A stretch of 41,561 nucleotides of DNA from Gryganskiella cystojenkinii (lineage: Eukaryota; Mortierellomycota; Mortierellomycetes; Mortierellales; Mortierellaceae). The stretch is taken from positions 1 to 41,561 of the forward strand of contig JAAAIG010000277.1 in NCBI GenBank assembly GCA_015852425.1, read 5' to 3'. Shown in pieces: positions 19,501 through 31,256 of the stretch; the stretch's first letter is position 1; each line of letters begins with the position of its first letter. The position numbers and the translations under genes were made by a program. The notes beneath the pieces are model-generated. The model saw nothing but the letters and a program-made list of their open reading frames with translations, ran no database searches and was not told the DNA's origin.

Positions 19501-20182
19501 CAGGCTTGATCATCTTGATACCTCCCTTATCAAATCCGCCCATGAGATAGTTGATCGCAACCCAACCATAGATGCCCTCTTCCTCGCCAGAGATGTTCCG
19601 GATATGGTCTTTACATGCACCAATGTCGAAGTTGTAGTTTTCCCTGATGTAATGACACGAGTTGGTTAGGATCTTTTCCCGGACGTCGTCCTTGACGAGT
19701 CTTAGACCCGCAGTCGCGAGCAGGTAAATAGGAGTGCTAGCGATCTGGGATTCAGGGATGATTTGGATGGCGTGGTCCAGTAGCGGTTCCAGATGTTCAC
19801 CTACATCCTCCGGTCTGTCCTTAAAGTCGGCTATGCCTGTACGTAATTTAATTTCATCATCAAAGGTCCGAATTATGCGTTAGCCGCAAGAATATTTCTA
19901 TTGCGTTTAAAAATAAGCCGCATAGGAGGGTTTCAAGGCTAATAAAAAAAGTGTACCTGGCTCGGTCTTCTTGGTCCAGTCTGAGTGATTTGACGCATCG
20001 GATTCGACGCCGGGTTCGATGGTTGGTAAGGTTCCTCTGCGGGTGTGAAGGGGTGTGGTCTGTTCGAGATGAGCACGGTCGATCCAGGAGTAGATGTGGA
20101 TCCTAGAGCCGGATGAGCCAGCGTCGATGACGATGCCAAAGTGCCTGTTCCTGAGCCATGCCTCCGAATGGGTCGAGGTCAT
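16529..20182 (-). CDS. Apyrase / nucleoside diphosphatase (GDA1-CD39 family) with long tail
   Basis: Exons 20182-19957 and 19836-16529 give 1177 residues. Apyrases hydrolyse nucleoside tri- and diphosphates; in the yeast Golgi, Ynd1 and Gda1 clear the GDP or UDP left by glycosyltransferases. The apyrase regions are clear: VIDAGSSGSRIHIYSW (residues ~18-33), LLATAGLR, GEEEGIYGWVAINYLMG and GFLDMGGASTQIAFEP. The catalytic part runs to about residue 500. One strong membrane helix (FMLLAIVLFGLAVFWVYRS, near residue 550) follows. There is no N-terminal signal anchor, which fits the Ynd1 layout. Then come about 600 residues of Ser/Gly/Asn-rich, low-complexity tail, far longer than in yeast Ynd1 (about 630 residues in all). 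A perfect acceptor (CCCACAG) abuts the ATG, so a 5'UTR intron or an extra upstream exon is possible. Confidence 0.9.
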
Positions 20183-20823
20183 CTGTGGGATAGGGATTGA
20201 TATTATTATTGTTTGGCGAGATGTAAAATATAAAGAAAGAAAAAGTTGAAATACAATACGAAGAAATGGGAATCAAAAATATCGAAAATGAAATCACGAG
20301 TAATTAGATGATGAAGCAGAGAGTACTACAAGGGTGACATGTACAAGAAAGAGTGAGAGGAGGGAGGAGAGGAGAAGGAGGGAAGATGAATGCAACGCTC
20401 AGTCAGATGTCGATGGATAAAGTGTTGTTGAGAACTGGAATGCAATGATGAAGGGTTTTGTTGTAGGTATTTTTTATTTTTGGAGGTAGTGAGACGGGCT
20501 GTGAGGGGGACAGTGCCCAAAAGGCACACTCTGTGCGTTCTTCAATTCAAAAAAGTCTATTTCCAGTCAGGGGTCTTGGACCAATGCGAAATTGCCATAT
20601 CTTTGTGTGATCACCATCACTTATTATTTTTTTAAATTGCCACCAAACCGCGAACGCTGTGACTGCTCTTTCCCTTTCCTTTCTTTCGCACGTCGTCCGA
20701 AAAAAAAGATCCGCTCTCATGCATTCATACTTTGACATTCATTCATTCATTCATTCATTCATTCATTCATTCATTCATTCATTCAGGCATTCAATTCAGA
20801 AAACGGACGGACTAACAGGAACC
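20183..20823. promoter_or_regulatory. Divergent promoter region of the apyrase and TMEM242-like genes
   Basis: Head-to-head space of 641 bp. A CATT microsatellite lies in the leader of the TMEM242-like gene. A CCCACAG acceptor next to the apyrase ATG suggests a leader intron on the minus strand. No other exon is visible. Confidence 0.45.
20736..20785. repeat. CATT tetranucleotide microsatellite, about 12 units
   Basis: An uninterrupted run of CATT/ATTC units about 40 bp before the start codon of the TMEM242-like gene, most likely inside its 5' leader. Length variation between strains would be expected. Confidence 0.95.
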
Positions 20824-21769
20824 ATGTCGTCATCACCACCATTACCGCCCCAGGCACCATCATTCACTGAAAAGAAGCAAACAGCAGTACCCACCAACCA
20901 GGACCGACCCAGTGCTCAGTTCACGAATGGACTTCTCGTCGCATCAGGAACCGCCTTTCTCACTGGTATCTTTGGTTCGCTCTGGTACCAAGGAAGGCAA
21001 GAAAAACGAAAAGGCATAAGTACGTCTAACGTCTCCAGCTATCCTGTAACTTTGTAGCTACGCTCACCCATAAAGACATACAGAAGATACTTGAAGACTA
21101 ATGAACTGTTTCTCCCTCTCCTGTTTCCCCAAAGATCGTGTTGCAGCAGGAGCAGCAGCAGGACCAGCACTTCAATCTTTGAACGATCTCAAGATGGCAG
21201 AGTCGCTTCTGAAAGAGGGAAGAATGTTGGGATTCAAAGCCTTCGGCATTGCCACAACTCTCTGTCTCTCCGGTGCTGTACTCGTCGTCGGAAGCGCTCG
21301 CTGGGCTTTGGATGTTGAAACGGTATGTTTCTATTTTTTTCTTTATATATTTTATTGCTCAATGTCAAGAAAACGCATGCTATCCTTCTCCACAGTATCC
21401 CCTTTGTCTTACTGGACTCGCTCTTCTTATTCTTATAACAAAAAACAATATCTGTAGATACCCGAGTTCTCTGCAAAGATGAGAGATCTCTTTCCAAAAC
21501 AAAAGACGAAGTTTGTCGAGACTGTCCAGGGAGTGGATCGGGCTGTCTTTGGTGACAACAACTACTCAAGTTCACAACACTCTGCAACAGCTACGGGATC
21601 TTCTGGAGAGGAGATGGACCTGGATCATGAAGAGGACAGCAATATCCTTGGCCGGTTAGAGCGTGAACTCAGGAGGCTAGAGGTCCTGGAAGAGGTCGAG
21701 TTCCAGCCAACAGCAACATCATCATCAGCACCGTCATCAACATCGCCATCTCCATCTCCATCTCCATGA
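20824..21769 (+). CDS. TMEM242-like mitochondrial inner-membrane protein
   Basis: Exons 20824-21019, 21135-21322 and 21458-21769 give 231 residues. Two membrane segments are visible: GLLVASGTAFLTGIFGSLWY (residues ~36-55) and FGIATTLCLSGAVLVVGSARWAL (~105-127). Between them is an Ala-rich loop leading to LLKEGRMLGFKAFG. After helix 2 comes ETIPEFSAKMRDLFPKQK. This layout, notably the short motif F-x-x-KM-x-x-x-FP after helix 2, matches animal TMEM242, an assembly factor for the ATP synthase c-ring and complex I acting with TMEM70. The C-terminal ~90 residues are an acidic, Ser/Pro-rich extension absent from the ~140-residue animal protein. AATAAA follows just after the stop (21776-21781). Homology rests on pattern alone and is moderately sure. 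Confidence 0.72.
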
Positions 21770-21990
21770 ACAAAAAATAAAATCATCTCATACCACAATC
21801 AACACCAATTCGCGGGAAACACAAAGCGGTAACTCGCAAAGGGTTCTCAAACCTCGGTCATTCTCGAGTTAAAGGATGAATGTATATATTTGTTGTTTGT
21901 TCCTTTGTTTCATGTTGTCACTGTTCATGCTCCCATTATGACAGTTACGTGAAAGAAGAGGGGGGCAGATCGAGTTTCTTTTCTTGCTTC

Positions 21991-22900
21991 TTATGCCTTG
22001 TCCTCGATCAAATTGCCAACCAGTTGGTACTTGCCCTCGAAATGCTCGGCCCAATTGCTCAAGGACTCTTTCTCATCCTCATCCAGATCGTCCAACTTGT
22101 CAATTGGTCCATCCAAGGGTGAGATCATGGCCTTATCAAACGAGTTCTTGGCCAAGCCGCGAGACGCGTCTCTTCCAGCAAAATTTCCGTAGGGTCCCTC
22201 TAATGTTATTGGCGCGAGAATGAGAGTAGATGAAAGGCAGTTATGTATAAGTAAGGATGAACACGGAAGAAAATAAAAAAAAGTAGTAAGAGAGGGCATG
22301 GAGGAAAGGAGTGATCATGATGCCCCTAGCGTAGTCTGCCTTGTAAAAGGTCAATATTGTCGGTACAAACGGCTCGGGTTGTGCCGAAGGAGGTATGCGT
22401 AACGTAGGGTCGTCCTCATTATGCATTTAGTCTGGTCCGGCCCGAGTTCCGTGCGACTCATGAGGAACGAACTAAAATCCTGAACCCATGGCATGCTCCT
22501 ATGATTCCATAATGAGCACTCGGCGTTCTCTTTTGAAGAATAGTTCTTCTCTTCGTCATTCTTGGTCCCTGATTCCTCGAAAAAGAATAAACCGCGTGCT
22601 TTTTGTAGAAAAATGACATATTTTTTTAAAAAAAAGAAACGTACCAGGTCCATAAAAGTTCCTGCCACGGGTGACATCAAAGACTTTTCCTTGGACAGCA
22701 ATCAGAATACGGGTATCCTCTGTCCGACCATCAAACTCAGCCAGTTCCTTGGGTGTGTATTCTTTAAAGACGAGTGCTGGGGGGCGAGGACGGGGTGCAG
22801 CCTGGTTAGGCTTGGAGCTGGGACCGGTGAAGTAGTTGTAAGAGATGTACCCGAGCACGCCAGCGAGGACCCAGTTGACGGGGTTGGAGAATGAGGACAT
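21991..22900 (-). CDS. DAP1: Dap1/PGRMC-like membrane haem protein (cytochrome b5 fold)
   Basis: Exons 22900-22645 and 22199-21991 give 154 residues, close to yeast Dap1. An N-terminal membrane anchor (NWVLAGVLGYISYNYF) is followed by a Pro-rich hinge. The cytochrome-b5-like domain starts at KEYTPKELAEFDG and includes ILIAVQGKVFDVTRG, NFYGPEGPYGNFAGRDASRG (split by the intron) and the terminal YQLVGNL. Members bind haem through a tyrosine and not through the paired histidines of true cytochrome b5; candidate tyrosines are present and the HPGG haem motif is absent, as expected. Dap1 supports cytochrome P450 enzymes such as Erg11 in sterol synthesis at the ER. It shares a 374-bp divergent promoter with the EF-hand gene. 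Confidence 0.92.
22200..22644 (-). other. Single intron of the Dap1-like gene (445 nt)
   Basis: Donor GTACGT, acceptor ATTAG, phase 1, splitting the Glu codon of GPEGPYG. Longer than most introns here. I see no nested gene in it. Confidence 0.85.
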
Positions 22901-23274
22901 GATTATGAATGATGATTTATGGAATGAAGAAGGAAAAGAAGAAAGGAGGAGGAAGGAGAGAATGAAGCTGTCACTTTGAACTTTCCGGTTCCTTTTTCTC
23001 GGATAAAAAAAGAGACGACGTGGGACGATCGACAGCGACGTGACGGTCTTCATGGAGCGAGTTCCTTCTATTGGCAGGCATAGTGACGACAGGATGAGCG
23101 CTATTTGTCCATGTGCTGTCCAAGCGCTGCCATCCATGAGGACAAATATTTTCCGGCACAATACATTTTTTCTTCTCTTCGTTCCCTCCTCTTCATTCAT
23201 TTTTCTTGCCTCACAACTTTCTACTCTATCTTTATTCTCTCTCTGATATCCCTCTCTCCCTCTCATTCTCGACC
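22901..23274. promoter_or_regulatory. Divergent promoter of the Dap1-like and EF-hand genes
   Basis: A 374-bp head-to-head space whose two ends are both pyrimidine-rich on the coding strand, i.e. two C/T-rich leaders. No TATA box stands out. Confidence 0.45.
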
Positions 23275-24188
23275 ATGTCCGATATCCGCCCTGACGAGAT
23301 CAAACAAGCCTTTGCCCTCTTCGACCCCCAGAACACTGGCAGGATTGAGCCCCGTGCCTTTCAAGACTTTTTGAACGTAAAAGCCCTACAGAAAACCAAC
23401 GGCTTGTTCTTCTCTATCTCCAACCTTTCGCACCCATTGTCTCCCTCTTTAGCTCCCAAGCCTTAGTGCTGTCTATCTCTTAGTTTCTCTACGGTGCCAA
23501 GTCACTTGCTCTTCAATTACAAGACCAAGACGGACTATACTGATACAACCTACACACACTCTTTCTCCCCTTTGTCCTTTTACATCATTAATTATAGACC
23601 CTGGACGACGATGAACTGAAGGCCACAATTCGTATCCCAACCCAGGCTTTGGATCTCAAGACCTTCACAGACCTCATGAACCGTTACAACGAGGATAAAA
23701 ACAAGGATCCCGAGGAACCCTACAGAAGAGCTTTCATGTCCATCAACAAAGACGCTTCCGGTAATATCTCTTCTCAGGAACTTCGTGTTGCTCTCGAGGG
23801 ATTCTTGGGTCCCAATGTTCTCTCTGAGGTAAAATAATGACTTCAGCAGATGACCGCATATATATATATTTTGGTCCAACTTTACTCTTGGTTAGTGTGT
23901 CCAGTAGACCACGCTCCACTTGAGGGAAAGAGGGACAGAGAAGGCGCGTTTCTGCTTTTGAGGGAGGGGAGGCGCAAAAGTCAAAGAGAATAAGCTCAAA
24001 AAAAAAGTGGTAGAGCCGACCCTCACGCCTTCTTTTCTCCTTCACCTTACTTGTTTCCAAACTAGGCCGATGTCGATGAGATCATCCGTGAGGGCGACGT
24101 CTCTGGAGACGGTCGAATCACCATCGAGGAATTCTTGAAGATAATGCACAAGAGTGAGCAGAAGCACCGTGGCGAGCACGTCCTGTAA
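23275..24188 (+). CDS. Calmodulin-like EF-hand protein (light-chain type)
   Basis: Exons 23275-23376, 23598-23828 and 24066-24188 give 151 residues, the length of calmodulin. Four EF-hand positions can be traced. Hand 1 (DPQNTGRIEPRA) lacks the acidic residue at loop position 12. Hand 2 has no recognisable loop. Hand 3 (NKDASGNISSQE) begins with Asn. Hand 4 (DVSGDGRITIEE) is canonical. At most one or two sites should therefore bind calcium. That pattern fits an essential myosin light chain (S. pombe Cdc4 type) or a diverged calmodulin better than calmodulin itself, which has four good loops. A light chain would sit on IQ motifs of myosins in the actin cytoskeleton. The leader is strongly C/T-rich, as for an expressed gene. 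Confidence 0.85.
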
Positions 24189-24623
24189 AAAAAAGACCCT
24201 GAGTCATCCTTCAGTTCAGTCTTGTTCACATTGCCCTCCCAATGTCACTATTATATATTTCATCCAGGAACCAACCATTAAAAAAAGTCAGGTTCAAAAA
24301 GCACAATGATTTTGACGAACATACAGGGGAAGAGCGGAACAAAGAAATGGCGGACAGTGTGTGCAACCAAGGAAAAGATGACGGCGAACGTTGTCATCAC
24401 CCTTACTACTGTACGTTCCATACTTTTGTTTTTGTTTTTGAAAGGGGTCATTCATCCCAGACAAAGGATTCAATCATCAGTAAGTTCTTCCGCCTCTCTG
24501 AACCAATCCCCCCTCCCTCCTCCCCCCTGTCCCCTAAGCTCTTTATCCTGTCAGCATGACCATAAATTCAATTTTTTATTATCGTTACAACAACCTTTCC
24601 TCCAGGACGACTCATTATCTTAC
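24189..24623. other. Convergent intergenic region
   Basis: Tail-to-tail space between the EF-hand and Sla2 genes, presumably their 3' untranslated regions. Open frames across it have no family resemblance. Confidence 0.5.
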
Positions 24624-27600
24624 TCATTCATCCGTCTGATGATAAGAAACCTTCCTCATCTCGCCCAAAACCCTTCTCGCCAACGTCAACTCCTTCTCCA
24701 ACTTCAGAATTTCGACTTGTTGTCCCATCTCCTTGATCTTGAATTCGGTTGCGTTCATGGCCTGGTAATCGACCGCGTTCTCTCGAGCCTTCATCTCTCG
24801 ATCCATGATCGCCTTCACAGCCCTCACGAGCGCTCTCGACGCCTCAGTCACCGCCTTGGATGCGCGCTCGAGATTATCCTGGGCCTTGGACATGAAGTTC
24901 GCCTTGACCCTCGAGGCCGCGACCAATTGTGCGGTTGCGGCCGCAACTTCGTTCGATGCGACCAACAACTGTTCCATCGAACGTGTCTTTGAAATCACGC
25001 CATCTGCAGTCTCAACCAGGAGCGTTGTCGCAACCGCTACGGCCTTGGCAGCCGAAATGAGACCTTCAGTCCAACGGTTGTTTTTCTTGTAGAACGCCGC
25101 ATTCGTAGAAGTACCGCGACCTTGGGCGACAACCTCTTGTTGCGAGATCGTTGCACACTTGATCAGATGTCCAATCGCCTGCATCATCGCCATTGCACTC
25201 TCAAGAATCGACGCATTGACTTGTAACTCAATCGCAGATAGACCATCGTTCTTGGGCTTCGCCATCAGAGCCTGCAATCGGGCCGTGGCCTCCTCGATCG
25301 TTCTTGCCGCGTTACTCATCTCGGACTCGACCATATCTCCGAGATCCATCTTGGAAGGATCCAATTGGTTGTTCTTTGGGATCAAGTGTTCAGCCGATTT
25401 GGCCAGACGTTCCATCGCAGCCTGGACGGATTCGTTCGACCGTTCGATCGTCTTGATACTGCCCTCGGCGGATAAACCACCAAGGCGAGCCGAAGTCACG
25501 TTTGTAAAGAATTCTTGGGTCGCAACCGCAGACGATTTGGCATGACGGATAATATCCTCCGCATCCTCATCCTTCTTGGCCAGGCGGGTAATGCCCTTAG
25601 CGTTTCCGAGGACGTCGGCCAGGGTCTGAGACAAGTTCAATGCGGTTCGAATCGCCTCGATTTGGCTCACTTCGCTTGAGGGACGAAGGTATTGCAACAA
25701 TGCCAGTTCAAACTCGGTAGAGGCTGTGTGGGCCTTTTCGATCATTGACAAGGTAAATTCGGGTGTTGCGTTCTGATTGCCAAGCTGGGTCGGTGATTCC
25801 AAGTCATAGATGCTCTCCTCGACTTTACTGATGCACGTCTCCAAGATCGAGTCTATATAGCAAAGAAGGTAAAACGTGTTAGCATCTTACCTAAGGATGT
25901 GGCAGCAAGTAGAAAAATTACACTATCCACTCATCACCGTACCAAGAATTTGTTGCATCTTGCGCTTGTGAGAACTTGTCATCTCATCGATGCGCTGTTG
26001 AAGTCCTGAAGAGGTCTCGCTCTGTCCATGCTTCAAGCTTGCAAGTTCTTGGAAGGTCTCGTCCAAGGAACTCTCGAGGACGGCTTTTTCCTCCTCGTTC
26101 TCGAGCATAATACGGTCTAACTCTGCCTTTTGGTCCTCAACTTGACGTATAAGAGAGTCAATTTCGCGTTGTCGGCGCTGATTGTCAGAAAGAAGATCAG
26201 AGTTGAGTTTAGTCAGATACTCAAGTCGGGTCACCATAAAGAATTAGCATATCAGAACACACGCAAGCAACATACGTTTGCAAGATCCTCGAGATCCTGT
26301 TTCTCCTTGTTGTACTTGGCGACCATGGCCCCGACCTCGGTACTCTTGGACCGACCCAGGTCCTCTACGCGACCGTTAGCCATCTCAAGATCTCTCTTTA
26401 ATCTGGCAATCTCATCGTTCTGGGTGTTTTGCCATCGAAGGAGTTCATTCTTGGCACGGTCGCGTTCACGGACCATATCGGCCATCTGCAAGTTTTTGTC
26501 CTTGATCTCCTTTTGCATCTTTTCCATCTTGTCAATGGCCTCCTGAGCAGAGTTAGCCTTGAGTTGGATTGCTTTGTACTTTGTCAACAAGTCCAAATGC
26601 TCCTGACGGAGTTGAGAGTACAACTTGGCCAGGGCCTCGTACTTTGACTTCCAGATGTTGATTTGATCTAAGGGAAAAAGAATAGGAAAGTATTCGCAAC
26701 GTTTAATCTTTAGATGACTGTGATCGCTGGCGATTCCCTCAACCTGTCTTTTTTTTACCTTGGATGTTTCGAATCATCTCATCCTTGGAAGCGAGCTGTT
26801 GTTGAGCATTCATGTTGATCAACTGCATCTCCTGTTCTAAGCCTTTGACTCTCTACAATATGATAACCATCATCAAGTGGTGAGGATGACAAAGGTCAGT
26901 ACCGCTTTTCACGACCGAATAAATATAGAGTAGGACGAGGTACCATAATACGAGAAAGCACTTACTCGATCATACTGATCAATCAACATCTGGTCTCGCT
27001 CGTATTGTCCCCGAAGGGCCAAGACATCCCTCTCCAGTTCTGCAAGTCGTCCCTCTGCCTGACGTTGCATCTGTTCCCGCCCCAACTGTTCTCGCTGAAG
27101 CCGCTCACGTTCCAACTGCAGTCGTTTTTGTTCATCAAACTCCTGTTGCAGGCGCAGGGCCTCCATTTGTTGTTGCTGTTGCTCCAGTTCACGTTGCTGT
27201 TGAAGCCGTTGTTGTTCCAGGTCGTATTCACGTTGTTTACGGGCAATCTCGCGTTGTTGTTCTGCCCAGTCCACACCGGGAGAGGCCGGGGGAGATTCTC
27301 TCACAGGCTGCTTGGGCGTGGCGGGTTGGCGGGCTATCAACAGTGGAGAATCACTTCCAAAGAGGTTCGGTGGGTCCTGAGGTAATTTGGGAACACTGAT
27401 CAGACTAGTTAGGTACTTGAGATTGGAACATTCAAAGTAAAACTTGATGAGGGCATAATGCTGAGCATTGTATCGCTGTCGAAGCAAGATTAAACCATCC
27501 GGGTCGTTTGTGCCTGTTGAAAGAGGAATGAATTACAGAACGGCAATGACGTGTTAATCAACCTCAACCAAGATAAAAAGATGAAGGGCTGATAAACTGT

Positions 27601-28966
27601 AAGCGCTCAAAAGAGAAAAAAAGATACTGAGAGAGACTTACGTTTATGCATGGCACGCAACATGCTGGTCGCAAACTGGTAGATGGCATAACTTTCCTGA
27701 ACAAGCGGAACGAGTGCAGCGATACGACACTCGTTGTTAGACGAAGGTCGAAAGTTGGCAAATATAAGTTTCTGGAACTGATCCATCTGGTCCTGCAGAT
27801 TCATAAGCTCGCTAATAGTCTCGTATCTATGGTCGCCATTCAAAAAAAAAAAAAAAAATGGGAGCAAGTTAGAATTCTTAATTTTGTTCGCTCTTCCACG
27901 AGGGTCCTTAGTAAACCGCGAGTGGATAACTCACCCTTCGTTCGGATCGTCGATTCCCTTCAAAGAGATGTATTCGTTATAATCAAAGGTGCCGTTGAAC
28001 TCTGGATGGTTCCCATGGTATCGGAGCTTTGAATGTAAAAAATCGACGTAAGCACGGATTAAGGTCGCGTATCCTATTCATGACGTCCCCCATTTTCATA
28101 CAGGATTAGTCGTTTCATCCTTCAAGAAAGTCTGACACCATATTACTACGATTTATGATCAGACCTGTTTTTTCTTACCTCGATTGTCATACTGATGGGT
28201 CGATCGAGCGCATTGATCCAACCAATCGGTTTCCTTTTGCGCATCTTTCAAGGCCTAGCAAACAAAAAAAAATCCCCCCGCCCGCGTAAAAAAAACAATG
28301 TGGGTTAGTGAGTTAGCAGCGCAAAACGACACATTCCAGATAAAAAATATAAAAACAAGAGCAAAGTCGAAAAAGTCGTCTGTGGGGGGCGGGGGCCTCT
28401 TCATTTCCGATTTGCGTGAATATCTGCGTGTCGTCATGGAGCTTACAGTGGGATGTCCTTCACGGATAATCTTGTGCACGGAGATGAGGGCTTTAAAGGT
28501 CTGGACCTCATCACCCAACATGGGCTGTGTCCTGAATCCTTGCCAGACCGAGGCCGACGATCGATAGTCCCAGGTATAGACGATACAAGCTTTGTATTAT
28601 AAGATACGGCAAGAAGGAGGGTAAAAAAAAAAGTCAGGCCAGGTCAGGTCAGATCACGAATGAAGTTCACGGAGAAAGAGACAAAAAGTCGAGAGCTTTA
28701 TGCAACTCGGAATTCAATCCTGTCCTCTCTTTGGTGTGGCCCAAGACCATAAACAAAGTGAAAAATTCGTCAAACCGCGGCGTTCCCTCTTGAGGTCGCC
28801 TGCCACTACTCTTTCAGCCAGTCCCTTTACAATCTACAAAAAGAAAAACGTTACCTCGGACATGCTTCTGCTTGGGTGCAGTTTCATCAGGACTGGTCGC
28901 CTTCTTGATATGGAGTTGGAGATCGGCCTCGGCCTTCTCCCTGTTGAGCGGACGGGTCATCGTCAT
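24624..28966 (-). CDS. SLA2: Sla2/End4/HIP1R endocytic adaptor
   Basis: Ten exons (coding order): 28966-28855, 28589-28447, 28254-28179, 28073-27935, 27826-27642, 27513-26966, 26852-26759, 26667-26276, 26219-25943 and 25852-24624. All phases close and give 1064 residues, the usual family length. The N-terminal ANTH domain binds PI(4,5)P2 (KKATSPDETAPKQKHVR, VYTWDYRSSASVWQGF, DEVQTFKALISVHKIIREGHP). The centre is a long coiled coil, Gln/Arg/Glu-rich around residues 420-550, where clathrin light chain and Sla1/Pan1-type partners bind. The C-terminal ~280 residues form the I/LWEQ (THATCH) actin-binding domain, ending EMRKVSYHQTDE. The protein couples the clathrin coat to actin at the plasma membrane. 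The acceptor of exon 9 (CTTGAG before TATCTG) is the least certain junction. Confidence 0.95.
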
Positions 28967-29715
28967 TGTGGAGAAGCGACTGACAAGAACACGGTTATTT
29001 TGTTGTGCCTGCTTGTGAGCCTAGATGATGTCAAGGTCCTTTTTTTTTGAAGCTGAAAGACTTTTGGTGTAGCTGTGTCTTTGTCAGGCTGGTGTTGATG
29101 GGTTGCTTGTTGTCCTTGGCAAAGAGTGGGTTGTCAAGTGTCCTGAAGTTTTCCTAATGAAGGAAGAAGAGAGTGGTCATGGGAGTCAATAGAGACGTCG
29201 CTACATTCCTTGCTCGTGTCAAACAGCACATTTGGGCTAGCCTGCACTCTACCTGTCGTGGGAAACAATGGAATGTGAGTGCGAAGAGAACCGAAAGGAG
29301 GAGGTCTTGTTGGAGAGAACAGTAATGAATGAAGGAGACGAAGGTGAGAGAATGAATGAATGAAGAAAAGTAGACAGCAGAGAGAAAAAAAGGAAGCAAA
29401 GTAAAAAGCCCAGAACAGGACCCAAAAGGGACCCAAAGAAGAAAAAGGGCTGTTGTCACTATTGAAATGGGGTCACTCCAACAAAAGAACGCGCGCAGTG
29501 ACGCGCATCCGAAAAGCACAGACACCTTTTTTTTTTTTTGCTTTCTTCCCTTTCCTTGCTTTCCGCAAATCGTGTCCTCTGAACGTCACCAACGTCTTAT
29601 CATCAACCTTTAAGGTACAGGTTCTTGGCCTGCAAAAGCATAGTGTTTCATCGACATTTCTTCTCTCTCTCTGTAGATGCTTGGACTTTTTAATGCTGGG
29701 CTTAGACGGAACTTT
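28967..29715. promoter_or_regulatory. Sla2 promoter and Mmm1 3' region
   Basis: Both neighbours read leftwards, so the right part should be the Mmm1 3' region and the left part the Sla2 promoter and leader, which is C/T-rich on the coding strand. A GC-rich patch (GAACGCGCGCAGTGACGCGC, 29488-29507) stands out as a possible regulatory cluster. Open frames of 100-120 residues here consist of leader-like Leu/Phe/Ser and are not credible genes. Confidence 0.4.
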
Positions 29716-31256
29716 CTATTTGCTCCCACTATTGCTGGTTTGACTCTTGGCATAGATATCCCGTTTCGCCCAAAACGTTGGCATCGCAATATCCCGGCCA
29801 TTCGGATAAACGCACTTGTCGACAAAGAAACTCCTCAGCTTGGACGTGATCAAATCTGTGACCTTTGGGACATCCTCCAACTTTGTCCTTGCACCCAACA
29901 ACGATTGCACCTCGAATTCCAAGTCAAAATCTGGAAGTGTTGATATTGAGATGTGTTGTTGTCCATCGATGGTGTTGAATTGCATCGTCATCTAAAAGAG
30001 GAGAAAGGGAAGAAAAAAAGGGAGAGCGCATGTCAGAACTAAAGAGCGTCAGCCCGATAACAAGAATTTGATCCGCTTACAGACAAAATTAACATGGCAC
30101 AACACAGCCGGTTCTTGGACATACCGTTGCTTGGAATTTTGTGACAGAGAGAACTAACGAGACCGGCAAGGCCGCTATCCTGGGTCGAGGCCAGTTGATC
30201 AGGACTGACGTCTCGATACCGAGCATAATTTGGTCGTTAAAGTCAATGTCGATCTCTGCTCGCTATTATTGATAATATAGATAGGACGCATAAGAGGGGT
30301 TAGTTATTTCCCTCTTGTTCTCCCCAATATTCTGTTTTGTTTAACGAAGTAAATGTTTAGTTTTTTCACGTATCTATCTTGTGTTTTCATTTACCACCGT
30401 TCCTGCGGGTGAATCTGCCGGTCTGATCCGTGCTCTGCTCAAGACAGGAAAGTCTTCGCCAAGGTTGAGCTCTGTCACACGAATGTGGCCCTATCGAAGT
30501 GGAAAAAAAAGAGCACAGTGTGAGAAAGAGATCCGAAATTTCAAAACAAATCATTCGGGATAGAGAGAGCGATGAGGCTTGATAGATATCATAAACACAA
30601 ACAAAAATAACATTTGACAGTGACAAAAACTCTCTCTCTTACCACCCAGTCCGGTCGGACACCACCGTTCAGAGCCTCAGCAAGGGCTTTGATCAGTCGG
30701 TTGTTGACCTTGGAATCATCTCGGTATTGAGCAATCGCCTGGGCCATCAGGACACTCATCCAGTCTAGCGATTCCGGTGTGTGATCATAAACATCGTAGA
30801 CGGTCTTGTTGAGGATCGTAGTGGTCGAGGGTAAAGACGGTTTTGTCGGTGGTGCTGGTATAGTGATGCCCCTGTTGGAGAATGATCGAGGCTACATGGG
30901 GTAGAAGAAAGGAACAACCAGTTGAGCATGAACGGCTCTAGCAAAAAAAGAAGAGTGCGGCGCATTTTTTTTTCACGATACTGTGATGGATCGATCGCGC
31001 TTTTCTTCGACAAAAAAAACCCCCACTCCCTTCTCACCTTTCGACCATAGCGCACGTCTTCGAGAAGGAGGTACTTGAAGCAGACAATGACAAGCAAGAC
31101 GACGCTGAGTTGTCCAAGAAGTAACCCGGTTGTAAATGACATTCCTGAGGACGAGGTGGTATAATGAGGTGGTTGTTGAGTCCGACCGATGTGTTTTGCA
31201 ATCTCGATCAGGTACTCTTGACCCTCGGGTGCGAGGACCTCGAGGTGGTTTGGCAT
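29716..31256 (-). CDS. MMM1: Mmm1, ER-anchored subunit of the ERMES complex
   Basis: Exons 31256-31038, 30891-30643, 30490-30395, 30262-30125 and 29991-29716 join in frame to 325 residues. An N-terminal helix (GLLLGQLSVVLLVIVCF) follows a short lumenal part and anchors the protein in the ER. The SMP lipid-transfer domain fills most of the rest: SLDWMSVLMAQAIAQYRDD, GHIRVTELNLGEDFPVLS, AEIDIDFNDQIMLGIE, LINWPRPRIAALPVSL, ISTLPDFDLEFEVQSLLGAR, DVPKVTDLITSKLRSFFVDK and a final YPN...IAMPTFW. ERMES tethers ER to mitochondria and passes phospholipids between them with Mdm12, Mdm34 and Mdm10. The join KFQAT-MTMQF at 30125/29991 restores the expected strand; reading through instead meets a stop within 12 codons. 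Confidence 0.95.

Noticed and set aside
29134..29525. Open frames of 100-123 codons upstream of Sla2
   Set aside because: They are Leu/Phe/Ser/His-rich translations of a C/T-rich leader. The Sla2 N-terminus already matches its family from the ATG at 28966.
30060..30124. A possible extra Mmm1 exon encoding a short Cys-rich stretch (30064-30116)
   Set aside because: Including it needs an 11-nt intron or meets a stop codon. Splicing 30125 directly to 29991 restores the expected KFQAT-MTMQF strand.
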